From contig NZ_JBEPOK010000001.1 of the NCBI RefSeq assembly GCF_040546765.1, forward strand, positions 1,860,001 to 1,924,000: a DNA stretch of 64,000 nt, written 5' to 3'. Position 1 is the stretch's first letter, and each line of letters starts with the position of its first letter. This document shows, one piece after another, positions 43,617-51,854 of this stretch. The notes under the pieces are model-generated. The model was given only the letters and a program-made list of their open reading frames with translations, searched no databases and was not told the DNA's origin. The position numbers were made by a program, and so were the translations under genes. This DNA is from Arthrobacter sp. OAP107 (GTDB taxonomy: Bacteria; Actinomycetota; Actinomycetes; Actinomycetales; Micrococcaceae).

Positions 43617-45514
43617 GCTCTTGCCGCTTCGAAGGCAGCTTCCTGGATCTCCATTGAGGGACCGGGCCAGACCTGAGTGATTGCCTTGGTCAGGACTACA
43701 GAGCGCTCCTTGATGTCGGCTTCAGTCCAGAGATCGATGTGGCTCTGAATGATTTCTTTGTTGAGCACCAGAAGGCTGAAGGCGTCGAGCAGCGTTCGCT
43801 TACCCTTGCCGGACTCACCTCCGTCGATGAGTCCCGTGGCGTCGCTGTCTGTCCACGGACGGTTGGATAGCGAACCATTGAGTGACTTGGTCACGAGCGT
43901 GAGATTACCGATCGTGTTTACGACCCGGTCACGGACAGCTGCCTCTTCGGGAGTGAGTCTTGGCGGCGGGTCCCAGTGGGTTCGCCAACCTTGCGGCATG
44001 ACGTGCTCGATTTCCAATCCCCATGGAAGCTCGACTGCTTCGTACTTCGTGCTTTGGTTGCGAAGTTGTTGCTCTACAGCACGGAGGACTACCTGGAGCC
44101 GCCACTGGCGGATGTTCCCGTAGAGCTTCACATCAGGGAGTGTCGTGAGCATCTCTTGATCGGAAGGCCAGTAACGGGTCTCCGCGGTCTGCTCCGAAAG
44201 AAACTTCCTTATGGCGTTTCCGGCTTCGCGAGCATCAACGCTCCCGAGCGACTTCAAGGTGGCGACCATGAAGCGGTTTACATCCTTGGAGGTCTTCCGC
44301 AGGAGTGTGCGGCGGATAACCCAACTTTCGATGGCATCCAGTGCTATCCGCACCTGCTCGCGGGGAACCGAGTGGTTCTCGGAGAGGAGCCAGAGGAAGA
44401 GGGGGGTGGTGGCCGCCAGCTCCATCGTTTCGATAACCCGGGAGCGGAACCGTCCTTCGGGCGTCGCTACGTCGAGTTCGCTGAGGCCCCGGTAGGTGTC
44501 GGCATCCTTCCGCAGTTCCGTCAGCAGGGCTTCCGCCTTGGCGGGAGTGGACAGTCGCGACCCTGCGTAGTCCGCGAAAACTCTGAACACCAACTCCGCT
44601 TTGACTTCTTCCTGTAAGCGCATCGTGAGCCAGTACTGCAGAAAGATGTCCACGCGGGACCGAATCTGACGGCCTTGGGAGATTTCAGCCCGCCACCATA
44701 CGGTATCGAAGTCGGCCCAGTGCGTCCTGGACCACTTGTCCACGTCAGCACCAATCTGTTCGCCCTTGCGGAAGACCCAGTTCTTGATGAGGTCCGCTTT
44801 CAGCAGAGGCGTGCCCCGGTCGTTCAGCGTTTCGAAGATCAGCTGTGAGTCTTCATGTCCTGACAAGTCGATGGCGACGACGACCAGTCGATGTTCAAGC
44901 GTCGAGCATAATTCCTTGGCGCGGAGCTCTTCAGTTCCGGGTGGGACGATCCCTTCCTCGTCCGGCGTTCCCGTTAGCCACCGTTCTATTTCGCGCCGAA
45001 AAAAGTCGTGGGCCTCGATGACTCGATGCTCCTCGACACGCGGTTCCTCTGGATCCATGGCATGGGCAAACGCGCTTCGGTCCGCCTGGGATGGCCAGAG
45101 CTTGAAGCGCTCGATGCGGCCTTTGAAGGTCAACGCCTTGTTCAGAATGAGCTCTTCGAGCTGATCCGCTTCCGTCTGGTGTCCACGCTCGGCCACGATT
45201 TCATGTGCAGCATCAAGCAAGAGCTGAAGCGTCGTCATGCGTTGTTGGCCGTCGATGACCTCATGCCGAGTCACATCGCCGGCAGACGGCGGCTTCGACT
45301 CGTAAACGACCGCACCCAAGAAGTGATTCGGAATTGGGGGCTTACCCCCGTCAAGAAGATAGCTCTCGGTGACCCGGACCACGTCGTCCCACAGAGGGGC
45401 CCACTGGCTCTCCTCATCCCAGACATAGGGACGTTGAAACGCGGGAATCTCAAAATGGCGACGACCCTCGAAAAGATCTCGCGGGCTTCGAGGATGAGTA
45501 TCCAATGCATGCAC
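43613..45514 (-). CDS. GmrSD-type type IV restriction enzyme (DUF262-DUF1524 fusion)
   Basis: A 633-residue single-chain protein. The DUF262 (GmrS-like) half has IPAFQRPYVW (23-32), VIDGQQRMTTL (86-96) and IFETLNDRGTPLLKADLIKN (~210-230). The DUF1524 (GmrD-like) HNH nuclease half has EIEHVMPQGW (~499-508) and IGNLTLVTKSLNGSLSNRPW further on. Such enzymes cut phage DNA with modified (e.g. glucosylated hydroxymethyl) cytosines. This complements BREX, because modification that blocks one system exposes DNA to the other. The start is uncertain: GTG 45514 has AAAGG directly adjacent, while a TTG at 45505 has the same sequence at 8 bases. Confidence 0.92.
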   Translation of the reverse strand: MHALDTHPRSPRDLFEGRRHFEIPAFQRPYVWDEESQWAPLWDDVVRVTESYLLDGGKPPIPNHFLGAVVYESKPPSAGDVTRHEVIDGQQRMTTLQLLLDAAHEIVAERGHQTEADQLEELILNKALTFKGRIERFKLWPSQADRSAFAHAMDPEEPRVEEHRVIEAHDFFRREIERWLTGTPDEEGIVPPGTEELRAKELCSTLEHRLVVVAIDLSGHEDSQLIFETLNDRGTPLLKADLIKNWVFRKGEQIGADVDKWSRTHWADFDTVWWRAEISQGRQIRSRVDIFLQYWLTMRLQEEVKAELVFRVFADYAGSRLSTPAKAEALLTELRKDADTYRGLSELDVATPEGRFRSRVIETMELAATTPLFLWLLSENHSVPREQVRIALDAIESWVIRRTLLRKTSKDVNRFMVATLKSLGSVDAREAGNAIRKFLSEQTAETRYWPSDQEMLTTLPDVKLYGNIRQWRLQVVLRAVEQQLRNQSTKYEAVELPWGLEIEHVMPQGWRTHWDPPPRLTPEEAAVRDRVVNTIGNLTLVTKSLNGSLSNRPWTDSDATGLIDGGESGKGKRTLLDAFSLLVLNKEIIQSHIDLWTEADIKERSVVLTKAITQVWPGPSMEIQEAAFEAARA

Positions 45515-45642
45515 CTTTCGACTACGACGTCCTCCGTCACACGCTATCGGTCAACTAAGCACGAAGGCGACAAATCCTGCGCAATAGCCTTTTGGGTCGC
45601 CGGCAAGCTCAATACCACCTGAGCGGGCTGAGACAGGGTCAA

Positions 45643-45896
45643 GGCCGTCGACCGCTGGGGGTGGATCGATGCCTACCGCTCCATGCACCCGGCCTCGCTG
45701 GCGGCGCTCATCAGTGCCGCGGCCATGCTGCTCGACGGTCCTGAGCCCGCACCTGGACCGGGGCCTGCTGCGGCTGCGATGCAGGCCAGCCCCGGGCGGC
45801 AGATGTCACATGAGGAGGAAGAGCCGATCCTCAAGCGCGCCGACGAACTCAGCGCGCGTCGAGGCGATCCTTCGCGAGTTCGATAACGGCCGATAA
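45643..45896 (+). pseudogene. Decayed 3' remnant of the recombinase-associated gene
   Basis: The frame from 45,646 encodes VDRWGWIDAYRSMHPASL, matching IDRWGYIDPYSSMHPSSL of the intact gene at 23,552-24,388, and continues to KRADELSAR, matching ARADELTAR. About the last 80 codons are present; the first ~200 are missing. Near 45,860 the frame shifts by one base: the expected ending VEAILREF lies in another frame. The two copies differ at many positions, so this is not a recent duplication but the end of a related element or an old copy. Confidence 0.8.
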
Positions 45897-45906
45897 AATC
45901 GTGTGC

Positions 45907-46077
45907 ATGGGATTCGACTGGGAGCAGGTCCTCGGGGCCAATGGCGCAGGCCTCTCCGACGCCTACGATCAGAGCGCCTCGGACGCGCTGTACCAGGACC
46001 ACCCGGGCGCGGCTCCGCCAGCAAGTCCGGAAGACCCGGGCGATGAGGTCGTCCGCCTGCCGTTCGACGAGAGCTGA
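45907..46077 (+). CDS. Small acidic protein at the right end of the element
   Basis: A 56-residue open frame, ATG 45907 to TGA 46077, encoding an acidic polar protein that begins MGFDWEQVLGANG and ends VVRLPFDES. It is short, but it is open, of normal codon usage and followed by a hairpin. It lies between the gene remnant and the comM junction, where elements of this type end. No family is recognised and no clear ribosome binding site is seen. Confidence 0.5.
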   Translation: MGFDWEQVLGANGAGLSDAYDQSASDALYQDHPGAAPPASPEDPGDEVVRLPFDES

Positions 46078-46085
46078 GCCTCCAA

Positions 46086-46103
46086 ACACCCACGCCGGGG
46101 TGT
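46086..46103 (+). terminator. Small hairpin near the element's right end
   Basis: ACACCC pairs with GGGTGT around a 6-base loop, followed by CCGTTTTG. A weak terminator for the small gene before it. Confidence 0.4.
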
Positions 46104-46147
46104 CCGTTTTGAGACATAACCACAGGTCAGCGCGCATGCATACTTAA

Positions 46148-46168
46148 GTGTGTAGTCCCCCCGGCGCC
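46148..46168. other. Right junction (attR region) of the element in comM
   Basis: The element sequence changes to comM within this stretch: codons for PPGAGKT (46,157-46,177) are comM Walker A, while the preceding GTG TGT AGT belongs to the element or the crossover core. The core sequence shared with the left end cannot be defined, because the left junction is outside the window. Confidence 0.7.
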
Positions 46169-47026
46169 GGCAAGACCATGCTGGCTGAGCGGCTTCCGGG
46201 GCTGCTGCCGGACCTGCGTGACGCCGAGGCGATGGAAGTGACGGCGATCCATTCGCTGTGCCAGCTCCCCACATCCGAGGTGCAGCTGGTGCGGCGGCCG
46301 CCGTTCGAGAACCCGCACCACACGGCCACGGCAGCGGCGATCATTGGCGGCGGGTCGGGGCTGCCCCGTCCCGGCGCGGCGTCCCGCGCGCACCGCGGAA
46401 TCCTGTTCCTCGACGAGGCACCAGAATACGAACGCAGGGTCCTGGATGCGCTCAGGCAGCCCCTTGAGAGCGGCGAGCTGGTGATCCACCGCTCGGCGGG
46501 GGCAGCGGCCTACCCGGCCCGGTTCCAGCTGGTGCTGGCGGCCAACCCGTGCCCGTGCGGCAAGGCCTCGGGCAAGGGCATCGAATGCACCTGCACACCT
46601 TTCATGCGGCGCCGCTACATGTCGCGCATGTCCGGGCCGCTCCTGGACCGCGTGGACATCCAGCTGCAGGTGGACCGCGTGTCGCTGGCCGACTTCGGCC
46701 AGTCCGGGGGAGCGGAGGACAGCGCAACTGTCGGCGCCCGCGTCCTCGCTGCCCGGGCCCGCCAGCTGCAGCGGCTTCAGCCGTGGGGCATGGAGACGAA
46801 CTCCCAGGTGCCAGGGCGAATCCTGCGCGGCGGCCTGAGGCTGGCGGGCGCCACCACCCGGATCCTTGACCATGCGTTGGAACGCGGCGTCCTCACGGCC
46901 CGGGGCTATGACCGGGTGCTGCGCCTAGCCTGGACTTTGGCCGACCTTGGCGGCCGGGAGCAGCCGGACGGGAATGACATCGGACAGGCCCTGAGCCTAC
47001 GCCAGACCGCTTCGGCAGCGGCATGA
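46154..47026 (+). pseudogene. comM: comM (YifB) C-terminal fragment, truncated by element insertion
   Basis: The fragment codes for ~290 residues beginning at the Walker A motif (PPGAGKTMLAERLPGLLPDL), where intact ComM would have about 215 residues in front. The magnesium-chelatase-like AAA+ domain continues with HRGILFLDEAPEY (Walker B) and NPCPCG, and the C-terminal domain is intact to the stop. ComM is a hexameric branch-migration helicase used in natural transformation; without its N-terminal domain it should not work. A GTG at 46148 could start a shortened product, but no ribosome binding site is seen. The stop overlaps the upstream ATG of dprA. Confidence 0.9.
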
Positions 47027-47037
47027 AAGGAACCCAC

Positions 47038-48222
47038 ATGCAGAATGAGAGACTTGCCCGTGCCGCGCTGTCCAGACTGATGGAGCCGGAGGACGTCGCG
47101 GGCCTGGCATTAGTGCACGTCGCCGGGGCTGAAAACGCGTTGCGGATAGCCACCGCCCAGCTCAGCTATGGGCCGGGGCTGGAACAGGACATCACCGGGC
47201 TGCTGGCAGAGCACAGTGCCGTCACTTCCTGGGCTGGCCTGGGTGCTGCACTGAAGCGCTGGGCGCCGAGGATTCCCGACCTCGCCCCTGAGCGCGATCT
47301 GGCCACCATGCAGCGCCTGGGCGGCCGTATGATCATCCCCGCGGACAGCCAGTGGCCGCGGCAACTGGACGACCTTGGCCTGCACCGGCCCATCTGCCTG
47401 TGGTGGCGCGGCGTTGAGCTCGAACTTCCCCCTGCAGCCAAGGCCGTGGCCCTCGTGGGTTCACGGGACAGCACCAGCTACGGCGCGTCAGTCACCGGCG
47501 ACCTTGCTTATTCGCTGGCACAGAAGGGATTCACGGTGGTGTCCGGCGGCGCGTACGGGATTGACGCGCACGCGCACCGGGCAGCCCTGGCAGGGGGTTC
47601 AGGTGCTATGCCGACCATCGCCGTGATGGCCGGTGGCGTGGATCGCTTCTATCCGTCCGGGAACGAGGATCTCCTGCGCGCCGTAGCCAACCAGGGTGCC
47701 GTGCTCGCCGAAGTCCCGCCCGGTTCGGCCCCCACCCGGTACCGGTTCCTGCAGCGGAACCGACTGATCGCCGCCCTCGCGTCCGTCACGGTTGTGGTGG
47801 AGGCCAGATGGCGCTCGGGAGCCTTGAACACTGCCCATCATGCGGAGACCCTGGGCCGTGCCGTGGGAGCCGTTCCCGGCTCGGTCCACAGCGCCAACTC
47901 TGCCGGTTGCCACCGGCTCCTGCGCGACGGCGGCGCTGTCTGTGTGACGGATGCAGGTGAGGTCGCCGAGCTTGCGTCGCCGAGCGGTGAGTCCTTGCCC
48001 GACGAAAAGAGCGGACAGCCGGCGGACCATGACGGCCTGACACTCGAGGACCTGATCCTGCTGGACGCGCTCCCGCTGCGGGCTGCCAGCTCCGTCGAAA
48101 AACTCTGCAGCGTGGCCGGTTTAGGGGCCGAATCGGTCCGCGCGGGCCTGGGCAGGCTGGCGCTGCTCGGACTGGCTGTCTCCGAGAAGGGAGGCTGGAA
48201 GCGCACCAGGCAATCGACATAG
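47038..48222 (+). CDS. dprA: DNA-processing protein DprA
   Basis: A 394-residue protein that loads RecA onto incoming single-stranded DNA during transformation. I start at ATG 47038, which has AAAGGA at 7 bases, rather than the ATG at 47023 that overlaps comM. The Rossmann-like core (~130-345) has VALVGSRDSTSYG, VVSGGAYGIDAHAHRAAL and a basic RNRLIAAL segment. The C-terminal ~65 residues are a winged-helix-like domain. In this chromosome it would normally be coupled to comM; the element insertion has cut its upstream operon. A terminator follows. Confidence 0.95.
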   Translation: MQNERLARAALSRLMEPEDVAGLALVHVAGAENALRIATAQLSYGPGLEQDITGLLAEHSAVTSWAGLGAALKRWAPRIPDLAPERDLATMQRLGGRMIIPADSQWPRQLDDLGLHRPICLWWRGVELELPPAAKAVALVGSRDSTSYGASVTGDLAYSLAQKGFTVVSGGAYGIDAHAHRAALAGGSGAMPTIAVMAGGVDRFYPSGNEDLLRAVANQGAVLAEVPPGSAPTRYRFLQRNRLIAALASVTVVVEARWRSGALNTAHHAETLGRAVGAVPGSVHSANSAGCHRLLRDGGAVCVTDAGEVAELASPSGESLPDEKSGQPADHDGLTLEDLILLDALPLRAASSVEKLCSVAGLGAESVRAGLGRLALLGLAVSEKGGWKRTRQST

Positions 48223-48234
48223 GCCTGCCGCCCG

Positions 48235-48260
48235 GTGACATCCACCTCGCCGGGCGGCAG
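48235..48260 (+). terminator. Hairpin after dprA
   Basis: CTGCCGCCCGG (48,235-48,245) and CCGGGCGGCAG (48,250-48,260) form a perfect 11-base stem with a 4-base loop region measured along the sequence line. No strong T-run follows. Confidence 0.5.
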
Positions 48261-48332
48261 ACCTGGGCCGATGCCGTTCACGATTGGCGTGCCGGTCCAT
48301 GATTCTGTGCCGATTGCTGCGACAGTGGGGGA

Positions 48333-49259
48333 GTGGAGAAACAGGAACTGCCGGCCGCCCTCGCCCGGGCCGTTACGGGTTTCGGACGGTACCTGACGGG
48401 CGAGCGGGCGCGGTCCGAACACACGGTGCGGGCCTATCTGTCGGACGTCGCCAGCCTCCTCGGCTATGCGGCCGGTGAGGGAGTCACCGATCCCGCAGGG
48501 CTTGAGCTCGGAACCCTCCGGCGCTGGCTGGGCAGCCAGAGCGAGGCTGGCGCGTCCCGTTCCACCCTTGCCCGCCGTGCCGCTACGGTGCGGAGTTTCA
48601 CTGCCTGGGCGCTACGGGAAGAACTCATCGAAACAGATCCCGCCCTGCGGCTGCAGGCCCCCAAGCGCGACGGCTCGCTGCCAGGTGTGCTGCAGCAGCA
48701 GCAACTCGCCCGACTGCTGACCGACCTCAACGAGGCGGCCAAGGACGGTGATCCGATGGGCCTGCGCAACCGGGCCATGGTCGAGCTGCTCTATGCCACC
48801 GGTGTCCGCGTCGGCGAGCTGGCAGGTCTGGACGTCGACGACCTCGACCCGGACCGCAGAACCCTGCGGGTGCTCGGCAAAGGCAACAAGGAGCGGACGG
48901 TGCCCTACGGGCTTCCGGCTGCGCTCGCGGTCGACGACTGGCTGCGCCGGGGACGGGGAAAGCTCGCTGCAGCTGACAGCGGACCGGCCCTGTTCCTCGG
49001 TGCGCGCGGCCGCCGCGTGGACCAGCGCCAGGTCCGCAGCGTGGTGAAGGGCTTGTTCGAGGCATTGGGCGACACGTCCGCTACCGGCCCGCACGCCCTG
49101 CGGCACACCGCCGCCACCCATCTGCTCGACGGCGGTGCGGACCTCCGGGCGGTCCAGGAAATTCTCGGGCACAGCAGCCTCGCCACCACCCAGATCTACA
49201 CCCACGTGTCCGTGGACCGCCTGCGGAAGAGCTATCAGCAGGCCCACCCGCGCGCCTAG
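48333..49259 (+). CDS. xerC: Tyrosine recombinase XerC
   Basis: A 308-residue chromosome-dimer-resolving recombinase, of normal length. It starts with GTG 48333 (MEKQELPAAL). The N-terminal SAM-like core-binding domain is at ~10-95 and the catalytic domain at ~115-300. Catalytic residues are visible as R in ATGVRVGEL, K in GKGNKER, HALRHTAATH, GHSSLATTQIYTHV (second His and Tyr). The location behind dprA is usual in Actinobacteria and separates it from the element integrase, which is much more divergent. Confidence 0.93.
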   Translation: MEKQELPAALARAVTGFGRYLTGERARSEHTVRAYLSDVASLLGYAAGEGVTDPAGLELGTLRRWLGSQSEAGASRSTLARRAATVRSFTAWALREELIETDPALRLQAPKRDGSLPGVLQQQQLARLLTDLNEAAKDGDPMGLRNRAMVELLYATGVRVGELAGLDVDDLDPDRRTLRVLGKGNKERTVPYGLPAALAVDDWLRRGRGKLAAADSGPALFLGARGRRVDQRQVRSVVKGLFEALGDTSATGPHALRHTAATHLLDGGADLRAVQEILGHSSLATTQIYTHVSVDRLRKSYQQAHPRA

Positions 49260-49505
49260 CCCGGCGCGTTTTCTACACCACGCCGAATTGCACTGGCGTA
49301 ATTAGACGCCGTACGGCACAATAAGATCCAAGTTCGGCAACTTTCAAGTTGTGCTTGAAGCACTGTCTCCAGGCGCCTCTTGTCAGCCCGGCAAGTAATT
49401 TCATAGATTGGCAGGAATCACCGGCACCACGCGGCGCCCAAAGCAGCAAGTATCCCGTCCATGCAGGTCGTTGGGGAAGACGTACCTACAGCTATGGAGG
49501 ATGGA

Positions 49506-50009
49506 ATGTCTGTTGCAATGACCCGCGGTGTGCTGTTTATTCACTCGGCCCCTACCGCACTGTGCCCTCACGTTGAGTGGGCCATCGGATCCGTCGTGGA
49601 CAAGCGAACGGACCTCGAATGGACCCCTCAGCCGGCCGCGCCCGGCATGTTCCGCTCGGAGCTGTCCTGGACCGGCGCACAGGGGACAGGTGCGCAGTTG
49701 GCGTCTGCCCTCCGGGGCTGGGCACACCTGCGCTTCGAGGTCACCGAGGAACCCAGCCAGGGCGTGGATGGCGGACGTTGGTCCCACACACCTGAGCTGG
49801 GTATTTTCCATGCCGTGACAGACGTGCACGGCAACATCATGGTGTCCGAGGACCGCATCCGCTACGCCTACGAGGCCGGCGCCGGTGACCCCTCCGCCGT
49901 CTACCACGAGCTCTCGCTTGCCCTCGGCGAGGCCTGGGACGAGGAACTGGAACCGTTCCGGCACGCCGCGGAAGGCGCGCCGGTGCGCTGGCTGCACCAG
50001 GTCGGATAG
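49506..50009 (+). CDS. DUF3145 family protein
   Basis: A 167-residue actinobacterial protein of unknown function. The ATG at 49506 follows GGAGG; earlier starts lack such a site. It has no signal or membrane segment and is a compact mixed alpha/beta protein with many Trp residues (WAIGSVV, LRGWAHLRFEV, GRWSHTPELGIFH). DUF3145 proteins are typically near fatty-acid synthesis genes in this group, as here. It converges on fabF with a perfect bidirectional terminator between them. About 245 bases upstream contain its promoter, but no obvious other feature. Confidence 0.85.
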   Translation: MSVAMTRGVLFIHSAPTALCPHVEWAIGSVVDKRTDLEWTPQPAAPGMFRSELSWTGAQGTGAQLASALRGWAHLRFEVTEEPSQGVDGGRWSHTPELGIFHAVTDVHGNIMVSEDRIRYAYEAGAGDPSAVYHELSLALGEAWDEELEPFRHAAEGAPVRWLHQVG

Positions 50010-50045
50010 TGGGCAAGGCCGCCTGACGCAATCCCCCATAGCAAC

Positions 50046-50079
50046 GAAGAAGCCCCCGCCAGCAGGCGGGGGCTTCTTC
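50046..50079. terminator. Bidirectional terminator between DUF3145 gene and fabF
   Basis: GAAGAAGCCCCCGCC pairs perfectly with GGCGGGGGCTTCTTC around a 4-base loop; A-rich on one side and T-rich on the other, so it works for both converging genes. Confidence 0.95.
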
Positions 50080-50098
50080 AGTGTTCATTCAGCTGACA

Positions 50099-51334
50099 TC
50101 ACACGCTGCGGATGGCAACGACGGCATTGTGCCCGCCGAAGCCGAAAGAGTTGCTCAACGCGACGATGTCGCCGGCCGGCAGGGCGCGGACGGAGGTCAC
50201 GACGTCGAGCGGGATCTCCGGATCCTGGTTCTCAAGGTTGATCGTGACGGGCGCCTTGCGTTCGTGGACCGCCAGAACGGTGAGGACGGCCTCCACGGCA
50301 CCGGAGGCGCCGAGCAGGTGGCCCATCTGCGACTTCGTAGCCGAGACAGCCACGTTCTCCACGTGGTTGCCGAGCGCCGCCTTCAGCGCCGTGTATTCCG
50401 GCTTGTCACCGACCGGGGTCGAGGTGGCGTGGGCGTTGACGTGGACCACGTCCTCCGCCTGGATACGGCCGTCGAACATGGCTGCCTTGAGCGCACGGGT
50501 GGCACCCAGGCCTTCGGGGTCCGGTGCCGTGATGTGATACGCGTCGGCGGTGACGGATGTGCCGGCGAGCTCGCCGTAGATCCGGGCGCCGCGGGCGATG
50601 GCGTGCTCCTCGGCCTCCAGCACCAGGGCGCCGGCGCCTTCACCCATGACGAAGCCGTCGCGGTCCCGGTCGTAGGGACGTGAGGCGCCCTCGGGGTCGT
50701 CGTTGCGGCGGGAGAGGGCCTGCATCGAGGAGAAGGCTGCCAGCGGCATCGGGTGGATGGCGGCTTCGGCGCCACCGCACATGACGACGTCGGCCTTGCC
50801 GGAACGGATCAGATCCAGTCCGAGGTGCATAGCTTCGGTGCCGGACGCGCAGGCGGACACCGGAGTGTGCGCACCGGCGCGGGCACCCAGGTCCAGGCTC
50901 ACGGCTGCGGCCACGCCGTTGGGCATGAGCATCGGAACGGTCATGGGAAGGACGCGGCGGGGGCCCTTCTCCTTCAGCGTGTCCCACGCGTCCAGGAGCG
51001 TCCAGACGCCGCCGATGCCGGTGGCGAACGCGACAGCGAGCCGGTCGTGGTCGATCTCGGTGATGCCGGAGTCGGCCCATGCTTCGCGTGCGGCGATGAC
51101 GCCGAACTGCGTTGAGGGGTCCATGCGCTTGGCTTCAACCCGGCTCAGAACGTCCAGGGCGGGGGTGCTGCACCGGGCCGCGAAGTGGACCGGCAGTTCA
51201 TACTTGGCAACCCAGTCGTCTTCAAGGGTGTGGGCTCCGGATACCCCCTTCAGCGCGTTCTGCCACATCGTGGGTACGTCGCCGCCGATGGGCGTGGTGG
51301 CACCCAGACCTGTAATGACTACTTTGCGTGTCAT
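50099..51334 (-). CDS. fabF: Beta-ketoacyl-ACP synthase II FabF
   Basis: A 411-residue elongating condensing enzyme of type II fatty-acid synthesis. I start at ATG 51334 (MTRKVVITGLGATTP); the upstream extension is shadow sequence. The thiolase-fold active site is Cys in VSACASGTEA, His in HVNAHATSTPVGD and His in ATKSQMGHLLGASG, all intact. It extends malonyl-ACP chains with products from FabH. It is the last gene of the fabD-fabH-acpP-fabF set. Confidence 0.97.
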   Translation of the reverse strand: MTRKVVITGLGATTPIGGDVPTMWQNALKGVSGAHTLEDDWVAKYELPVHFAARCSTPALDVLSRVEAKRMDPSTQFGVIAAREAWADSGITEIDHDRLAVAFATGIGGVWTLLDAWDTLKEKGPRRVLPMTVPMLMPNGVAAAVSLDLGARAGAHTPVSACASGTEAMHLGLDLIRSGKADVVMCGGAEAAIHPMPLAAFSSMQALSRRNDDPEGASRPYDRDRDGFVMGEGAGALVLEAEEHAIARGARIYGELAGTSVTADAYHITAPDPEGLGATRALKAAMFDGRIQAEDVVHVNAHATSTPVGDKPEYTALKAALGNHVENVAVSATKSQMGHLLGASGAVEAVLTVLAVHERKAPVTINLENQDPEIPLDVVTSVRALPAGDIVALSNSFGFGGHNAVVAIRSV

Positions 51335-51527
51335 GGGATCACTCTCTGTCGGTGCGCCTGCCTTGTCCTGAGCTGCTGGCCAGAGGCCGGAGTGGGTGGC
51401 GTGCGGGGGAAGTCTGCAAAAAACATAGGGGTGGTGCATCGGCTGGCCGGACCGGACAAGGTGACGTCCGGTCCGGCCAGCCGGGTTCAGCCGCGAGGGC
51501 TGGAGCCTGTGAAGGCTGGTGTCCTGC

Positions 51528-51773
51528 TTACGCCTGGGCGTTGGAGATGAAGTCCACGGCGTCGCCGACGGTCTTGAGGTTCTTGACCTCTTCGTCCGGG
51601 ATACGGACGCCGAACTTCTCTTCGGCGTTGACCACGATGGTCATCATGGAGATGGAGTCGATGTCCAGGTCCTCGGTGAAGGACTTGTCCAGCTCGACGG
51701 CCTCGGGGGCCAGGCCGGTCTCTTCGTTGACGATTTCAGCCAGTCCGGCCAGGATCTCTTCGTTGCTAGCCAT
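51528..51773 (-). CDS. acpP: Acyl carrier protein AcpP
   Basis: An 81-residue carrier for growing acyl chains. The phosphopantetheine attachment serine is in DLDIDSISMM; the residue after Ser is Ile where most ACPs have Leu. It is acidic and four-helical as expected. It lies between fabH and fabF, with 81 and 193 bases to the neighbours. Confidence 0.97.
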   Translation of the reverse strand: MASNEEILAGLAEIVNEETGLAPEAVELDKSFTEDLDIDSISMMTIVVNAEEKFGVRIPDEEVKNLKTVGDAVDFISNAQA

Positions 51774-51854
51774 TGATGGCTCCTTTTCTTGTTATTGCCG
51801 GCAGGGGATGCCGGAAATGGGCAAACCGCGGTTGCGGCTTGGTTATCGGAATTG

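Larger units (their letters stand above)
1..46155. mobile_element. Integrative conjugative element inserted in comM (left end outside window)
   Basis: The segment contains a coupling protein, a MobL-like relaxase, several type IV secretion-like membrane proteins, a peptidoglycan hydrolase, an XRE regulator and a tyrosine recombinase, followed by a defence-gene cargo. It ends where chromosomal comM resumes in mid-gene at about 46,150. All conjugation genes from 1 to 21 kb lie on the minus strand. No VirB4-type ATPase or left attachment site is visible, so further transfer genes are expected left of the window. The exact right boundary is inferred from the truncated ComM reading frame and is uncertain by about 15 bases. 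Confidence 0.85.

Noticed and set aside
1..46155. Insertion sequences or transposase genes inside the element
   Set aside because: No DDE transposase-like product or typical terminal inverted repeats with a transposase were seen; the cargo boundaries look recombination-derived.
46148..47026. Treating the GTG-started frame as an intact short ComM
   Set aside because: It begins inside Walker A, lacks the N-terminal domain and has no ribosome binding site.
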